A stretch of 52,000 bases of DNA from Glandiceps talaboti (Eukaryota > Hemichordata > Enteropneusta > Spengelidae). The position numbers and the translations under genes were made by a program. The stretch is taken from positions 1-52,000 of the forward strand of contig NW_027554303.1 of assembly GCF_964340395.1 (NCBI RefSeq). The letters are read 5' to 3'. A model generated the notes under the pieces. That model was not told the origin of the DNA. It searched no databases and saw nothing but the letters and a program-made list of their open reading frames with translations. Of the stretch, positions 27,862 through 37,484 are shown in pieces (position 1 is the first letter of the stretch; every line of letters begins with the position of its first letter).

Positions 27862-28314
27862 TCAGGCTTTGTATGCAAAGCAAGACGTGGGTGGTTTGGG
27901 TAAGGAGACTGCTTTTGCCACATGCTGCAAGGACCATGTGTGCGTCTGCAAGTCTTCCTTCGAATTGAAAGATTTGTCGCATTCCACACAATCGAAGGTG
28001 GTGGTCCTTCTGCTATGTGACTCACAGTGGGTTGTAAACTCATCTTCTGTATCGAAAGCCAGCTGGCATGACTTGCACAGAAAACACTTCATTCGGTCGA
28101 CTTTCAACTTGTGATCTATGCTCTTGTAATGTTGGGCTGCATTACCTTCACTTGAAAAGGGGACATGACACACGTGGCAGAAGAGTGGGTATTTTTCCGG
28201 ATGTAGCATCACGTCTTCCTTCTTTTTGTGTGGCCTGCCTTTAACATGCTGTCTGTAGTTGTCTTCACCACTGACTGCTACGAGACACACACCACAGATG
28301 AACTGACTATCCAT
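27862..28314 (-). CDS. C2H2 zinc-finger protein (150 aa)
   Basis: Four C2H2 fingers are seen, each C-x2-C-x12-H-x4/5-H: near residues 7-27, 45-67, 77-99 and 109-131. The spacing, with a longer H-x5-H in some, resembles U1-type fingers that bind double-stranded RNA or DNA. It has no TM or signal. ATG 28314 faces the second RING gene, with the CRE cluster between them, so it may share CRE control. Confidence 0.85.
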   Translation of the reverse strand: MDSQFICGVCLVAVSGEDNYRQHVKGRPHKKKEDVMLHPEKYPLFCHVCHVPFSSEGNAAQHYKSIDHKLKVDRMKCFLCKSCQLAFDTEDEFTTHCESHSRRTTTFDCVECDKSFNSKEDLQTHTWSLQHVAKAVSLPKPPTSCFAYKA

Positions 28315-28381
28315 TTTAGGGCTTTTGTGAAGAGGACTTGAGAGAAAGCTTCCCTTTTATACAATTCGTCGTGATGAATTG

Positions 28382-28573
28382 TGACGTCATGTCATGGAAA
28401 ATGATGACGTCACGAGTATCACATACATACAAAGGGGTGACGTCACCTTATTCTCAGTAGTGGACCATGATGTCATGATTCGTCACATGACGTGACGTCA
28501 TGTCATGGAAAATGATGACGTCACCTTATTCTTAGTAGCGGTCTATGACATCACAGGAAACAAACTATAAAAA
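28382..28573. promoter_or_regulatory. CRE cluster and TATA between zinc-finger and RING genes
   Basis: Perfect TGACGTCA occurs at 28382, 28405, 28439, 28493 and 28516, with part of the sequence (TGACGTCATGTCATGGAAAA) present twice. TATAAAAA lies at 28566-28573, 36 bp before ATG 28609. Host CREB/ATF factors are the expected binders. Confidence 0.8.
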
Positions 28574-28608
28574 GGAACGTGGCCACAGTTTGTGTCATAC
28601 ATAGCAAC

Positions 28609-29538
28609 ATGGCATCAACCAATAACTCACTGCGTTCCATACTTAACAATCCTACACACGTCAACCTCCTTGCTGACAACCATTTGTACGTGAAGGACTT
28701 GGTTCGCTGCCGGAAGTGTCGATTTTACACCAAAGTGAGGAAATGTCCAGTTCAATTCATTCTATTCATACACTTTCTCTACAGCCATTCATCCCAGTTG
28801 TGTTTTTCTGAGAGTTCTAATGATACATTGAGACGCATGCCTACGCTTCTATCGAAGATGGTTAGATATGTGTGTACAAATGGCAACAAATGGTGTTCGT
28901 TTTTCGAGAAGGCACTATTACATGTTTACCGGGCATGTGTGGTACATGGTGCACTTTCACCATTTGAAAGCCAAGCAGAGAAAGCAGTTATGCTTACTAT
29001 GTACATTGTTTGTCAGAGACTTTTTATTCCCGGAATGATACCATCGAGAAACATGCAAATTTTTGATATCTGCAATGACCTTAAGATTGTTGATGACTTG
29101 GTGAAAAACAGAACCCAAGATAAGTTGCGCATGAACTTTGCATGGATCATCAGAGACTTAAATATGCGACGCTTGCTCAAGATTCGTTCCCTAAACACCA
29201 TAGCTAATGTCGATCTGCTGACAGACACCGAGCTAGATGGAGGACGAGAAGAAGAAGAAGAAGAAGGAGAAGGAGAAGGAGATGGAGAAGGAGAAGAAGA
29301 AGAAGAAGAAGTATGTCATTCATGTACACGCCAGGAGAAAAGATTAGCTGAAATGGAGGAGGTAGTAGAAAACTTCACTTGCAAAGTGTGTTTGGAAAAC
29401 GTCATTGCACTTTACGGTGACTGTGGACACGTTATTTGCGAAGAATGTTACTCTGGACTGTTACAAAATGCAAGTGATGATTTTGCAACTTGTCCAAATT
29501 GCAGGTTGCCTTATTTTCCAAAAAAATTGTATGTTTAA
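28609..29538 (+). CDS. IAP-like protein: CCHC motif, acidic linker, C-terminal RING
   Basis: ATG 28609 (309 aa) is preferred because the TATA at 28566-28573 places the start of transcription near 28595; the frame upstream has only a GTG. The N-terminus holds C-x2-C-x17-H-x9-C (VRCRKC ... CFSES), matching the 994-1830 paralogue. A Glu/Gly tract (residues about 217-240, from GAAGAAGGA repeats) precedes a C3HC4 RING at about 258-302 (CKVC, CGHVIC, CPNC). It is a likely E3 ubiquitin ligase of IAP layout; apoptosis control is inferred. AATAAA lies about 20 bp after the stop. Confidence 0.85.
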   Translation: MASTNNSLRSILNNPTHVNLLADNHLYVKDLVRCRKCRFYTKVRKCPVQFILFIHFLYSHSSQLCFSESSNDTLRRMPTLLSKMVRYVCTNGNKWCSFFEKALLHVYRACVVHGALSPFESQAEKAVMLTMYIVCQRLFIPGMIPSRNMQIFDICNDLKIVDDLVKNRTQDKLRMNFAWIIRDLNMRRLLKIRSLNTIANVDLLTDTELDGGREEEEEEGEGEGDGEGEEEEEEVCHSCTRQEKRLAEMEEVVENFTCKVCLENVIALYGDCGHVICEECYSGLLQNASDDFATCPNCRLPYFPKKLYV

Positions 29539-29637
29539 ATAACAGTTTCATGTTTGTTAATAAAAACCATGTCTAAACAACATCTTGTGTATATGTTTTA
29601 GTTGTTGTTTTTATTGGAATGAATGGGTAAAAGAGTG

Positions 29638-30504
29638 TCACTCTTGTATTAAATTAATATGTTCATCGTCTTCAGTCTTATCGAATAAAATGTCCGATTC
29701 GTTATCAATGGGTTGAGATGACGATGGGTCACCAAGGTCGACCTCAACAGTCTCTGAAGACAGTAACTCTTTCAACTCGTCTTCTAATTCCATTTTGTCA
29801 TCCTGGGTGTAGTCGTTCAATGTCCTGCTGTCCAGTGGTAGTTCTAGCCTCTCTGACACGTCTGTGATCAAGTCCTGATACCTTGTGGCCAATGTTAATG
29901 TGTCCTCCATCTTCTTCTTTCTGACATTCCCAGGCATCACACTCAATGAACTCTTGCTGCTGTGAAACATTGCATGTTTCTCCGTACTCACTGTGACATT
30001 GAACATATTGATTTCCATATTGCACAAGAGCTTGTGGTATTTGCGCAATGACTTGATCTTGTTTATTAATGTGAATAAGTCGTTCTTGACTACCTCCAGA
30101 TCAATTGTCGTGTTTTTCCTAGCTTTGTACACTATTCCTTGTGGCGTATCTATTATATAATAGTTATCAACAATTGTTTGAAGGATTTCACGTCTCTGAG
30201 TGGAGTACTCTTTTATCTCATCAGTGACGAGCCTCTGTCTGTCTCTTATCAAGTTCAACATCCCTTCGAGTCGTTTTTTTTGCTGACTGAGACCTTCGCA
30301 TCCTACTTGGTCCTCCTCTACACCTAAACTGTTGTCGCCATTGTCATCATCATCGTCGTCGTATATACTGAAGAGATTATTGTCTCGCTTCAACTGTTTC
30401 CAACCGTTCCGCTTCCTACACATACCACCAAAGATGGCCATGACCTGCTGCATGATGCCATTCTTCTTCTTTTGTTTGATGATATTTACAGATGGGGTGC
30501 TCAT
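29638..30504 (-). CDS. Coiled-coil protein with acidic segments (288 aa)
   Basis: ATG 30504 begins a 288-aa protein with a basic start, an Asp-run (DDDDDDNGD), heptad-patterned helices over residues about 65-230, and an acidic C-terminus. No membrane segment. Function unknown; a structural or scaffolding role is possible. The first 24 codons overlap, on the opposite strand, the start of the glycoprotein at 30434; a later in-frame Met near 30450 would shorten but not remove the overlap. Confidence 0.78.
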   Translation of the reverse strand: MSTPSVNIIKQKKKNGIMQQVMAIFGGMCRKRNGWKQLKRDNNLFSIYDDDDDDNGDNSLGVEEDQVGCEGLSQQKKRLEGMLNLIRDRQRLVTDEIKEYSTQRREILQTIVDNYYIIDTPQGIVYKARKNTTIDLEVVKNDLFTLINKIKSLRKYHKLLCNMEINMFNVTVSTEKHAMFHSSKSSLSVMPGNVRKKKMEDTLTLATRYQDLITDVSERLELPLDSRTLNDYTQDDKMELEDELKELLSSETVEVDLGDPSSSQPIDNESDILFDKTEDDEHINLIQE

Positions 30505-31141
30505 GTCCAATACACCAAGTGTTTATTTTCAACCCAGTGGTGTACACGTTAATGGTGTAAAGACAGGACCGGACAAAATCTTTTTAATTGGCACGTCATT
30601 CGGCCACAACATCATCCACTTTGACAACTCAAACTGGAAACCAGGCTGTCACGTATTTGTCAACCAAACATGTTTTGTCATAGAAAGAGTCCATAAGCCA
30701 CACCTACCAATGTCAAGTTTCCTGCCTGCAAACACTCTCATCTCGTATGAACAGAACATAACGATCCGTCCAACGTTTTCTGCATGCAGTGACCCCCTCA
30801 GGTTTTGCACTGCAGCCTCGCAGAACCACAAACGTCTCTTTTTGGAGTGTATACGTGGCCTGACTAATAAAAACATTACGGATTGTCAAGAGGAACCTCA
30901 ACCGATTAACCTAACCTATCACGTCAAGTTGCTGACAGACACACTACCGCCTTACAATGACATGGTCAAGAAGAGCTCATTCAGGCTGAACATGGTTTTG
31001 TCTGTTTTTGTCACAGGTGTTATAGTTATTTGCACTTGGTTCATGATCAACGAACATTTACTTGATGTCAGTAAAATCATTAATGTTCTACATGCAAAGA
31101 TGCTGGACAAAATACAGGAATGGGGACAAAGACGTCAGTGA
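30434..31141 (+). CDS. Class I membrane glycoprotein
   Basis: ATG 30434 gives 235 aa; the upstream part of the open frame is antisense to the Asp-rich coding region and has no ATG. A hydrophobic signal (PFFFFCLMIF) lies within residues 8-20. The ectodomain has about eight Cys and several sequons (NQT, NIT, NLT). A transmembrane helix is at about 184-205, with a basic cytoplasmic tail of about 30 residues. It is a likely envelope protein. The 3' end overlaps the convergent gene at 31135 by 7 bp. Confidence 0.8.
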   Translation: MAMTCCMMPFFFFCLMIFTDGVLMSNTPSVYFQPSGVHVNGVKTGPDKIFLIGTSFGHNIIHFDNSNWKPGCHVFVNQTCFVIERVHKPHLPMSSFLPANTLISYEQNITIRPTFSACSDPLRFCTAASQNHKRLFLECIRGLTNKNITDCQEEPQPINLTYHVKLLTDTLPPYNDMVKKSSFRLNMVLSVFVTGVIVICTWFMINEHLLDVSKIINVLHAKMLDKIQEWGQRRQ

Positions 31142-32352
31142 ACAATCGGATACAAATGTGTCTTGTGTTTCTTTTTCAATATGGCGCGATTAGTTTCCCA
31201 CTGGCTAGATGTGAGGTTGAACCGAAGTCCCTCGAATTTAGGAACTATTTCAATACATTCTGGGGGATGTCTGAGTTGACAAGAATGTACGAGGGACACC
31301 AGTTCCATTGAGCAACCGATGAGACACCGAAAGACGGTGGGATGTGGGGGACTTCCCAAAATTTGAATGGTGCTTTGGCTCGATGCAGCAAAAAAGACTG
31401 TTCCGCTCACTCTCAAATATTGACCAGCCATACTTGGCAACACCACAACGTTTGGAATGTCATTACCAGGTCCCAAAACAAGCTGTAAAGTTCCATCCAG
31501 CAATGTAGCGTCATCGACATGCAGTCCAGAGACAACAGCACTGACATTGTCTGTTGATGGAAGAGCCGGTGCTAAACATTCCTGCCTGACAACACCAAGA
31601 GACCGCAGACGAACGCTATCGTCTTTGCAAGACAGTCGCTGATTCAAGCAATTACAGAAACACTGCTGAAGTGCACAATCGAAAACCTTACCCTCATAAG
31701 ACACACATTTTTCGTTCTTGTAACACGACACATACACCCCATTTGACCATTTGTCATGACACCTACACCACTCTGGATGTATGGCATTGGTATGACAGCG
31801 CACGTAACCATTCAGGTCGTTTTTGTCCCAGTCAATACAGTGTACAGGAGGTACATCACGTGCAATAGTATCGACATGACATCCCTCAAATGGGTGCTCA
31901 ATGGTTTTCACAGGAGCACCACATATCAACTCGGGTGGCTTTCCCCCTTCACAGTTACACGCACAGTTCCGAACATCACAACGCAACAGCCTTTGCATGT
32001 CATCAAAGTCATACGAACAGAAAACAGGCAGAATGCACCTAGGTTCGTGCACACAGGGGCAGTTCAAGTCACCCCTGCACATATCATTCAACCACGATAT
32101 TGCATGACATGGCGATGATATCAGGTCAAAGTCACATTTGCGACCTACAAATCCAAAGTCAGAACAAAGACACGTGTAGAATTTTTTCTCTGCCATGTAA
32201 TCATCATCAAAAAGGACACTCCTACCCAAAGGCATAGTGTTGTTTGTCGGACAAGACACATCAGTAACTTTGAAGCGGTTTGAGTGGCAAATGCACAAAT
32301 AGAAGAAGAGGGAAACAATTCGTAGTAAAATCATGGTGCATATACACCTCAT
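31135..32352 (-). CDS. Cysteine-rich secreted glycoprotein with two repeated modules
   Basis: ATG 32352 (405 aa), with a signal peptide in residues 7-24 (MILLRIVSLFFYLCICHS). More than 35 Cys follow. Two consecutive modules (about 65-145 and 150-245) share W...C...C-x-C...C...C-x-C-x-C, the same pattern as in the glycoprotein at 15403. The last 130 residues have fewer Cys. There is no C-terminal transmembrane helix, so it may be secreted or held by partners. A minus-strand TATA (TATATATAC) lies at about 32367-32375. Confidence 0.82.
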   Translation of the reverse strand: MRCICTMILLRIVSLFFYLCICHSNRFKVTDVSCPTNNTMPLGRSVLFDDDYMAEKKFYTCLCSDFGFVGRKCDFDLISSPCHAISWLNDMCRGDLNCPCVHEPRCILPVFCSYDFDDMQRLLRCDVRNCACNCEGGKPPELICGAPVKTIEHPFEGCHVDTIARDVPPVHCIDWDKNDLNGYVRCHTNAIHPEWCRCHDKWSNGVYVSCYKNEKCVSYEGKVFDCALQQCFCNCLNQRLSCKDDSVRLRSLGVVRQECLAPALPSTDNVSAVVSGLHVDDATLLDGTLQLVLGPGNDIPNVVVLPSMAGQYLRVSGTVFFAASSQSTIQILGSPPHPTVFRCLIGCSMELVSLVHSCQLRHPPECIEIVPKFEGLRFNLTSSQWETNRAILKKKHKTHLYPIVH

Positions 32353-32446
32353 TCATCAGTGTTGACGTATATATACAAATTAGCACTTTGCATACCAAAT
32401 AAATAAAATAAAGATAATCACAATAGGAATATATCTTTTACTGTTA

Positions 32447-34672
32447 ATGTCATGGTATCCAATTATCTTAATTGTCACTATGACGGTCCGTTGTGTTTGC
32501 CAAGATCAAGTGTACAACCTGTCACTCAAAAACTTGAAAGTAGAAATTCCGTATTTGGATGGACTAATCGAATTCAATCAATTGGAAACACGACAATGTG
32601 GCTCTAACATATTGGAACTGGAATCTGTGTTTGAAAACTCCCCTTTTCCAGTGGAATACTGGCACTTGTTCTTGTCATACATTGAAAGAAAAGAGATTGT
32701 CATGTCTGCTTCTTGTGACTCTGGTCAAAAGACGTCCCTTACTCTCGAGAACATTGGTGATGTTACCACTGCTGCTGACTACCTGAACATGACAGGGTGG
32801 CTGGAAAAATTAGCATGTTCTTTACTGGAAAATTTCGACAGTAATTTTTGTAACCATGACATCAAAACTACGTTCGGTATGCTCTACATCACAACTAGGT
32901 TCGGTATGCTTAAAGCCCTGGCCAACTACTTCAAAGTACTCTGTGACTTGCCAGCAATGCACGATGATCTGTTAGATGTTGTGGCTGGCCACCTGGCCGT
33001 GTTTGCTTGTCATTTTGGCGACACAAGCAGAGCATTGGATTCTTGGTGTTTGGAGCACATCTCTCGTTTGGTTCAGCGAAAGAAGCAGTTAATAGCAAGT
33101 GATGTTGGTGTCTTTTACCTCGTCAGGGATTGGTTGCAAAGTTGTGTCGACAAGATAGATACATTATTGAAAGGTTGCAAGTTGTTGTTCTGCTTTCCAA
33201 GTAAAAACGATGCCCTCTTGGATGACATGGTGTTTCAGACCGTGTGTGACATGCTTCTGCCACTGGCACTTGATACCCGTTCTCCATTAGCCAGTAAAAT
33301 GCCTCCATCCATGCGAAATGTGTTGAGTGCAGTCCAAGCCATAGAAAACACGGAGTCTCAGATGGATGTAACAAAAGTTCTTGTCAGTACATATGCCAAA
33401 GAAATGAAGTCTCGTATTCAAGACAAAATGACTCTTCCAATAGACTGTACTACCTATAGGGTGGGCATTAGGGATGGTGGCTATGTAGAGATTAGTGATT
33501 CACATGGCAATAACCATGAGAATGTTTGGTTTAGAGAACTACCAAGGAGCGCATCCTTCACCTGGACCGTAAACAGATTCAGACGCTTTGATTTCAAGCT
33601 GGTTCCGGGCAGAAGGATATTCTTTCTCCGGGCAAAACAACTAATAAATAAAAGCAATAATGAAATATTTCATATAGTGTTTGAGATACATGTTGGGCCT
33701 TTGCCATTTTCCAAAAGCCCCCGTGTTGCTTTGGAATGGGAACCCCTCTTTGTTCACTTGTTTGAAGACGTTGAGGTCCTTAATCCTCTGGTGAGAATAT
33801 ACAGTTACGACGAATTTGTTCTGATTCCTGAACCTGTAGGTAACAATCTGATTGTGATGCATTGCAATGGGCCTTGGAAAACGAAGCAAGATGGTTGCAT
33901 TACAATGAAATCGCACTACAAGTACACGTCTTACATAATGGAAGACGTTTGCAAGAGATCCATATGTATTGTACCCTCTCCGGCACGTGCTTGCTCTTGC
34001 ATAATTATATATGCAACAGACGCCAAAACCAGAGATATGGATGCAGAGGTCGTTGTTGTGAGCCCGATACACAGAAGCACAGATGAAGTCATCACTTATG
34101 GTAGGGTGCCTTTCACTTGTGCTGCCGAAGTCGACATAACTTATCCACCACTCCCAGAGGGTCGTTATTACCCATCGCTGCATTACGTACCCAGTGTGGG
34201 ACTCGTGTGTATTGGTTCTTTGAAAATCAAGGGAAAAGTCATTTCACACGACATATGTGAGGTATTCGTGAGCATGCCAGTATTTGTTATAAAGGACATA
34301 GAAATGGACGAATGGAGAGAAGTCAAGTTGCAAGAGGTCAAAGGGGTTCGTATTGACAGACAAGATTTTGACATACTGTCAATGCCCTGCATGTACCATT
34401 GTGAAGCACATGGTAATACAAATCGAAAGAATCCGTTCCAATGCAAGAAGACTAACAATGATGCTCCAATGGTTGGCAAGGCCTATAAAGATGGCAGACT
34501 TCTCCTGTATGGAGGTGACGAAGAACTTGCATCTGTGAGCAAGCTCTTCCATCTCTTTGACATTCTAATAGATTTCAAGAAAAACACACTCGAGCTATTG
34601 AAGAAAAATGGATGTTGTTCAGATAATTTGCACGGGCCAGAACCCATTGACTGTTTTTATTACGAACTTTAA
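32447..34672 (+). CDS. BTB/Kelch-like protein, copy 1
   Basis: The 741-aa protein is about 97% like copy 2 (35222-37435) from codon 15 onwards. The N-terminal 110 residues have a BTB pattern (YWHLFLSYIERKE ... TAADYLNMTGWLEKL). A helical BACK-like region runs to about 330, then beta-rich Kelch-like repeats to the end (YPSLHYVPSVGLVCIGS, GRLLLYGGDEEL). Such proteins serve as substrate adaptors for Cullin-3 ubiquitin ligases; poxviruses encode similar ones. Homology to copies 2 and 3 begins near 32488, so this copy lacks their promoter and first residues and uses an ATG from unrelated sequence (32447 or 32480). Its expression is uncertain. Confidence 0.8.
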   Translation: MSWYPIILIVTMTVRCVCQDQVYNLSLKNLKVEIPYLDGLIEFNQLETRQCGSNILELESVFENSPFPVEYWHLFLSYIERKEIVMSASCDSGQKTSLTLENIGDVTTAADYLNMTGWLEKLACSLLENFDSNFCNHDIKTTFGMLYITTRFGMLKALANYFKVLCDLPAMHDDLLDVVAGHLAVFACHFGDTSRALDSWCLEHISRLVQRKKQLIASDVGVFYLVRDWLQSCVDKIDTLLKGCKLLFCFPSKNDALLDDMVFQTVCDMLLPLALDTRSPLASKMPPSMRNVLSAVQAIENTESQMDVTKVLVSTYAKEMKSRIQDKMTLPIDCTTYRVGIRDGGYVEISDSHGNNHENVWFRELPRSASFTWTVNRFRRFDFKLVPGRRIFFLRAKQLINKSNNEIFHIVFEIHVGPLPFSKSPRVALEWEPLFVHLFEDVEVLNPLVRIYSYDEFVLIPEPVGNNLIVMHCNGPWKTKQDGCITMKSHYKYTSYIMEDVCKRSICIVPSPARACSCIIIYATDAKTRDMDAEVVVVSPIHRSTDEVITYGRVPFTCAAEVDITYPPLPEGRYYPSLHYVPSVGLVCIGSLKIKGKVISHDICEVFVSMPVFVIKDIEMDEWREVKLQEVKGVRIDRQDFDILSMPCMYHCEAHGNTNRKNPFQCKKTNNDAPMVGKAYKDGRLLLYGGDEELASVSKLFHLFDILIDFKKNTLELLKKNGCCSDNLHGPEPIDCFYYEL

Positions 34673-35024
34673 CTTGAAGTTCTTTTTGGAGGTCGTCTAT
34701 CCAATTCTTCATGCAAAGAAAGTCAGCAACAAAGGTGATATCTGCAAGATTGTCTGGTGTCACATAAATTTTGCACTTTTCATTTACGTTCCTGTAGTAG
34801 GCCTCGAAACTGAATTTTCTTGTCTGAACGTATGACAAGAACAAATGCCAGTACTTGATATCAAAGTGCACATTTTCGACGTGATTATCCAAATAGACAA
34901 TGTCCTGTCCCAACTCGTAAAACCGTATCAAAGAATCCAAGTAAGGTATTTCTTCTTTCAAAACGGAGGGTAAAACAGTATATTTGTTGCCTCCCAGGCG
35001 AAGGCAGATTTTTCTCTCCACCAT
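34575..35024 (-). pseudogene. Small BTB gene, truncated left copy
   Basis: ATG 35024. The first 117 codons are essentially identical to the gene starting at 51498 (BTB: EEIPYLDSLI, YWHLFLSYVQT, VADFLCMKNW). Identity stops at 34672, exactly the 3' end of BTB/Kelch copy 1. Beyond it the frame continues for about 32 codons antisense to copy 1 before a stop. The gene was therefore cut by the duplication junction, and its C-terminal part is missing. Confidence 0.8.
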
Positions 35025-35221
35025 AGTCGTTAAGTCTCTCAGACAACTGACAATTGGCTTCTGAAGAAGAATGACCTCTATGTTTATATACCCTACGACA
35101 TCGTGATTTACATGTCACGACCATGCCATCCCATTAAAGTCCTGATGTGACGTCATAACTTTCTTTTCAAAATAGTATAAATGTCTAGGCCCAACTGCAT
35201 TCAGTGCTTTCACTAGACGAA
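35025..35221. promoter_or_regulatory. Divergent promoter of BTB genes, left copy
   Basis: The minus-strand TATATAAA at about 35083-35091 drives the small BTB gene. A perfect CRE is at 35148-35155, and TATAAAT at 35176-35182 precedes ATG 35222. It is near-identical to 51301-51497. Confidence 0.75.
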
Positions 35222-37435
35222 ATGGATCGACAGCATGATGTATTTTCCTGCCGTTGTGTTTGCCAAGATCAAGTGTACGACCTGTCGCTCGAAAACCTGA
35301 AAGTGGAAATTCCATATTTGGCAGGACTAATCGAATTCAACCAATTGGAAACACGACAATGTGGCTCTGCCATATTGGAACTGGAATCTGTGTTTGAAAA
35401 CTCCCCTTTTCCAGTAGAATACTGGCACTTGTTCTTGTCATACATTGAAAGAAAGGAGATTGTCATGTCTGCTTCTTGTGACTCTGGTCAAAAGACGTCC
35501 ATTACTCTCGAGAACATTGGTGATGTTACCACTGGTGCTGACTACCTGAACATGACAGGGTGGCTGGAAAAACTAGCACATTATTTACTGAAAAATTTCG
35601 ACAGTGGTATTTGTCCCTATGCCATTACAACTACGCTCGGTATGCTCTACATCACAACTAGGTTCGGTATGCTTAAAGCCCTGGCCAACTACTTCAAAGT
35701 ACTCTGTGACTTGCCAGCAATGCACGATGATCTGTTAGATGTTGTGGCTGGCAATCTGGCTGTGTTTGCTTGTCATTTTGTCGACACAAGCAGAGCATTG
35801 GATTCTTGGTGTTTGGAGCACATCTCTCGTCTGGTTCAGCGAAAGAAGCAGTTAATAGGAAGTGATGTTGGTGTCTTTTACCTCGTCAGGGATTGGTTGC
35901 AAAGTTGTGTCAACAATATAGATACATTATTGAAAGGTTGCAAGCTGTTGTTCTACATTCCAAGTAAAAACGATGCCCTCTTGGATGACATGGTGTTTCA
36001 GACCGTGTGTGACATGCTTTTGCCACTGGCACTTGATACCCGCTCTCCATTAGCCAGTAAAATGCCTCCATCCATGCGAAATGTGTTGAGTGCAGTCCAA
36101 GCCATAGAAAGCATGGAGTCTCAGATGGATGTAACAAAAGTTCTTGTCAGTACATATGCCAAAGAAATGAAGTCTCGTAGTCAAGACAAAATGACTCTTC
36201 CAATAGACTGTACTACCTATAGGGTGGGCATTAGAGATGGTGGCTATGTAGAGATTAGTGATTCACATGGCAATAACCACGAGAATGTTTGGATTAGAGA
36301 ACTACCAAGGAGCGCATCCTTCACCTGGACCGTAAACAGATTCAGACGCTTTGATTTCAAGCTGGTTCCGGGCAGAAGGATATTCTTTCTCCAGGCAAAA
36401 CAACTAATAAATAAAAGCAATAATGAAATATTTCATATAGTGTTTGAGATACATGTTGGGCCTTTGCCATTTTCCAAAAGCCCCCGTGTTGCTTTGGAAT
36501 GGGAACCCCTCTTCGTTCACTTGTTTGAAGACGTTGAGGTCCTTAATCCTCTGGTGAGAATATACAGTTACGACGAATTTGTTCTGATTCCTGAACCTGT
36601 AGGTAACAATCTGATTGTGATGCATTGCAATGGGCCTTGGAAAACGAAGCAGGATGGTTGCATTACAACGAAATCGCACTACAAGTACACGTCTTACATA
36701 ATGGAAGACGTTTGCAAGAGATCCATATGTATTGTACCCTCTTCGGCATGTGCTTGCTCTTGCATAATTATATATGCAACAGACGCCAAAACCAGAGATA
36801 TGGATGCAGAGGTCGTTGTTGTGAGCCCGATACACAGAAGCACAGATGAAGTCATCACTTATGGTGAGGTGCCTTTCACTAGTGCTGCCGAAGTCGACAT
36901 AACTTATCCACCACTCCCAGAGGGTCGTTATTACCCATCGCTGCATTACGTACCCAGTGTGGGACTCGTTTGTATTGGTTCTTTGAAAATCAAGGGAAAA
37001 GTCATTTCACACGACATATGTGAGGTATTCGTGAGCATGCCAGTATTTGTTATAAAGGACATAGAAATGGACGAATGGAGAGAAGTCAAGTTGCAAGAGG
37101 TCAAAGGGGTTCGTATTGACAGACAAGATTTTGACATACTGTCAATGCCCTGCATGTACCATTGTGAAGCACATGGTAATACAAATCGAAAGAATCCGTT
37201 CCAATGCAAGAAGACTAACAATGATGCTCCAATGGTTGGCAAGGCCTATAAAGATGGCAGACTTCTCCTGTATGGAGGTGACGAAGAACTTGCATCTGTG
37301 AGCAAGCTCTTCCATCTCTTTGACATTCTAATAGATTTCAAGAAAAACACACTCGAGCTATTGAAGAGAAGAGGATGTTGTTCAGATAATTTGCACGGGC
37401 CAGAACCCATTGACTGTTTTCATTACCAACTTTAA
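35222..37435 (+). CDS. BTB/Kelch-like protein, copy 2
   Basis: ATG 35222 (737 aa) lies 40 bp after TATAAAT; the upstream frame has only a GTG. The domain order is as in copy 1: BTB (about 18-115), helical BACK-like region, Kelch-like beta repeats (about 335-720). It differs from copy 1 mainly around residues 112-130 and at single positions. With the divergent small BTB gene it forms a cassette that recurs inverted at 49165-51850. Role as a Cullin-3 adaptor is inferred from the architecture. Confidence 0.85.
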   Translation: MDRQHDVFSCRCVCQDQVYDLSLENLKVEIPYLAGLIEFNQLETRQCGSAILELESVFENSPFPVEYWHLFLSYIERKEIVMSASCDSGQKTSITLENIGDVTTGADYLNMTGWLEKLAHYLLKNFDSGICPYAITTTLGMLYITTRFGMLKALANYFKVLCDLPAMHDDLLDVVAGNLAVFACHFVDTSRALDSWCLEHISRLVQRKKQLIGSDVGVFYLVRDWLQSCVNNIDTLLKGCKLLFYIPSKNDALLDDMVFQTVCDMLLPLALDTRSPLASKMPPSMRNVLSAVQAIESMESQMDVTKVLVSTYAKEMKSRSQDKMTLPIDCTTYRVGIRDGGYVEISDSHGNNHENVWIRELPRSASFTWTVNRFRRFDFKLVPGRRIFFLQAKQLINKSNNEIFHIVFEIHVGPLPFSKSPRVALEWEPLFVHLFEDVEVLNPLVRIYSYDEFVLIPEPVGNNLIVMHCNGPWKTKQDGCITTKSHYKYTSYIMEDVCKRSICIVPSSACACSCIIIYATDAKTRDMDAEVVVVSPIHRSTDEVITYGEVPFTSAAEVDITYPPLPEGRYYPSLHYVPSVGLVCIGSLKIKGKVISHDICEVFVSMPVFVIKDIEMDEWREVKLQEVKGVRIDRQDFDILSMPCMYHCEAHGNTNRKNPFQCKKTNNDAPMVGKAYKDGRLLLYGGDEELASVSKLFHLFDILIDFKKNTLELLKRRGCCSDNLHGPEPIDCFHYQL

Positions 37436-37484
37436 ACATGAAGGGATAATAAACATGAAAATTAAGAACAAATCATTTATTTTG

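Noticed and set aside
33641-34183. 180-codon antisense frame, also present at 36404-36946 and similar in copy 3
   Set aside because: It mirrors the BTB/Kelch copies and is conserved only because they are; no promoter or ATG context.
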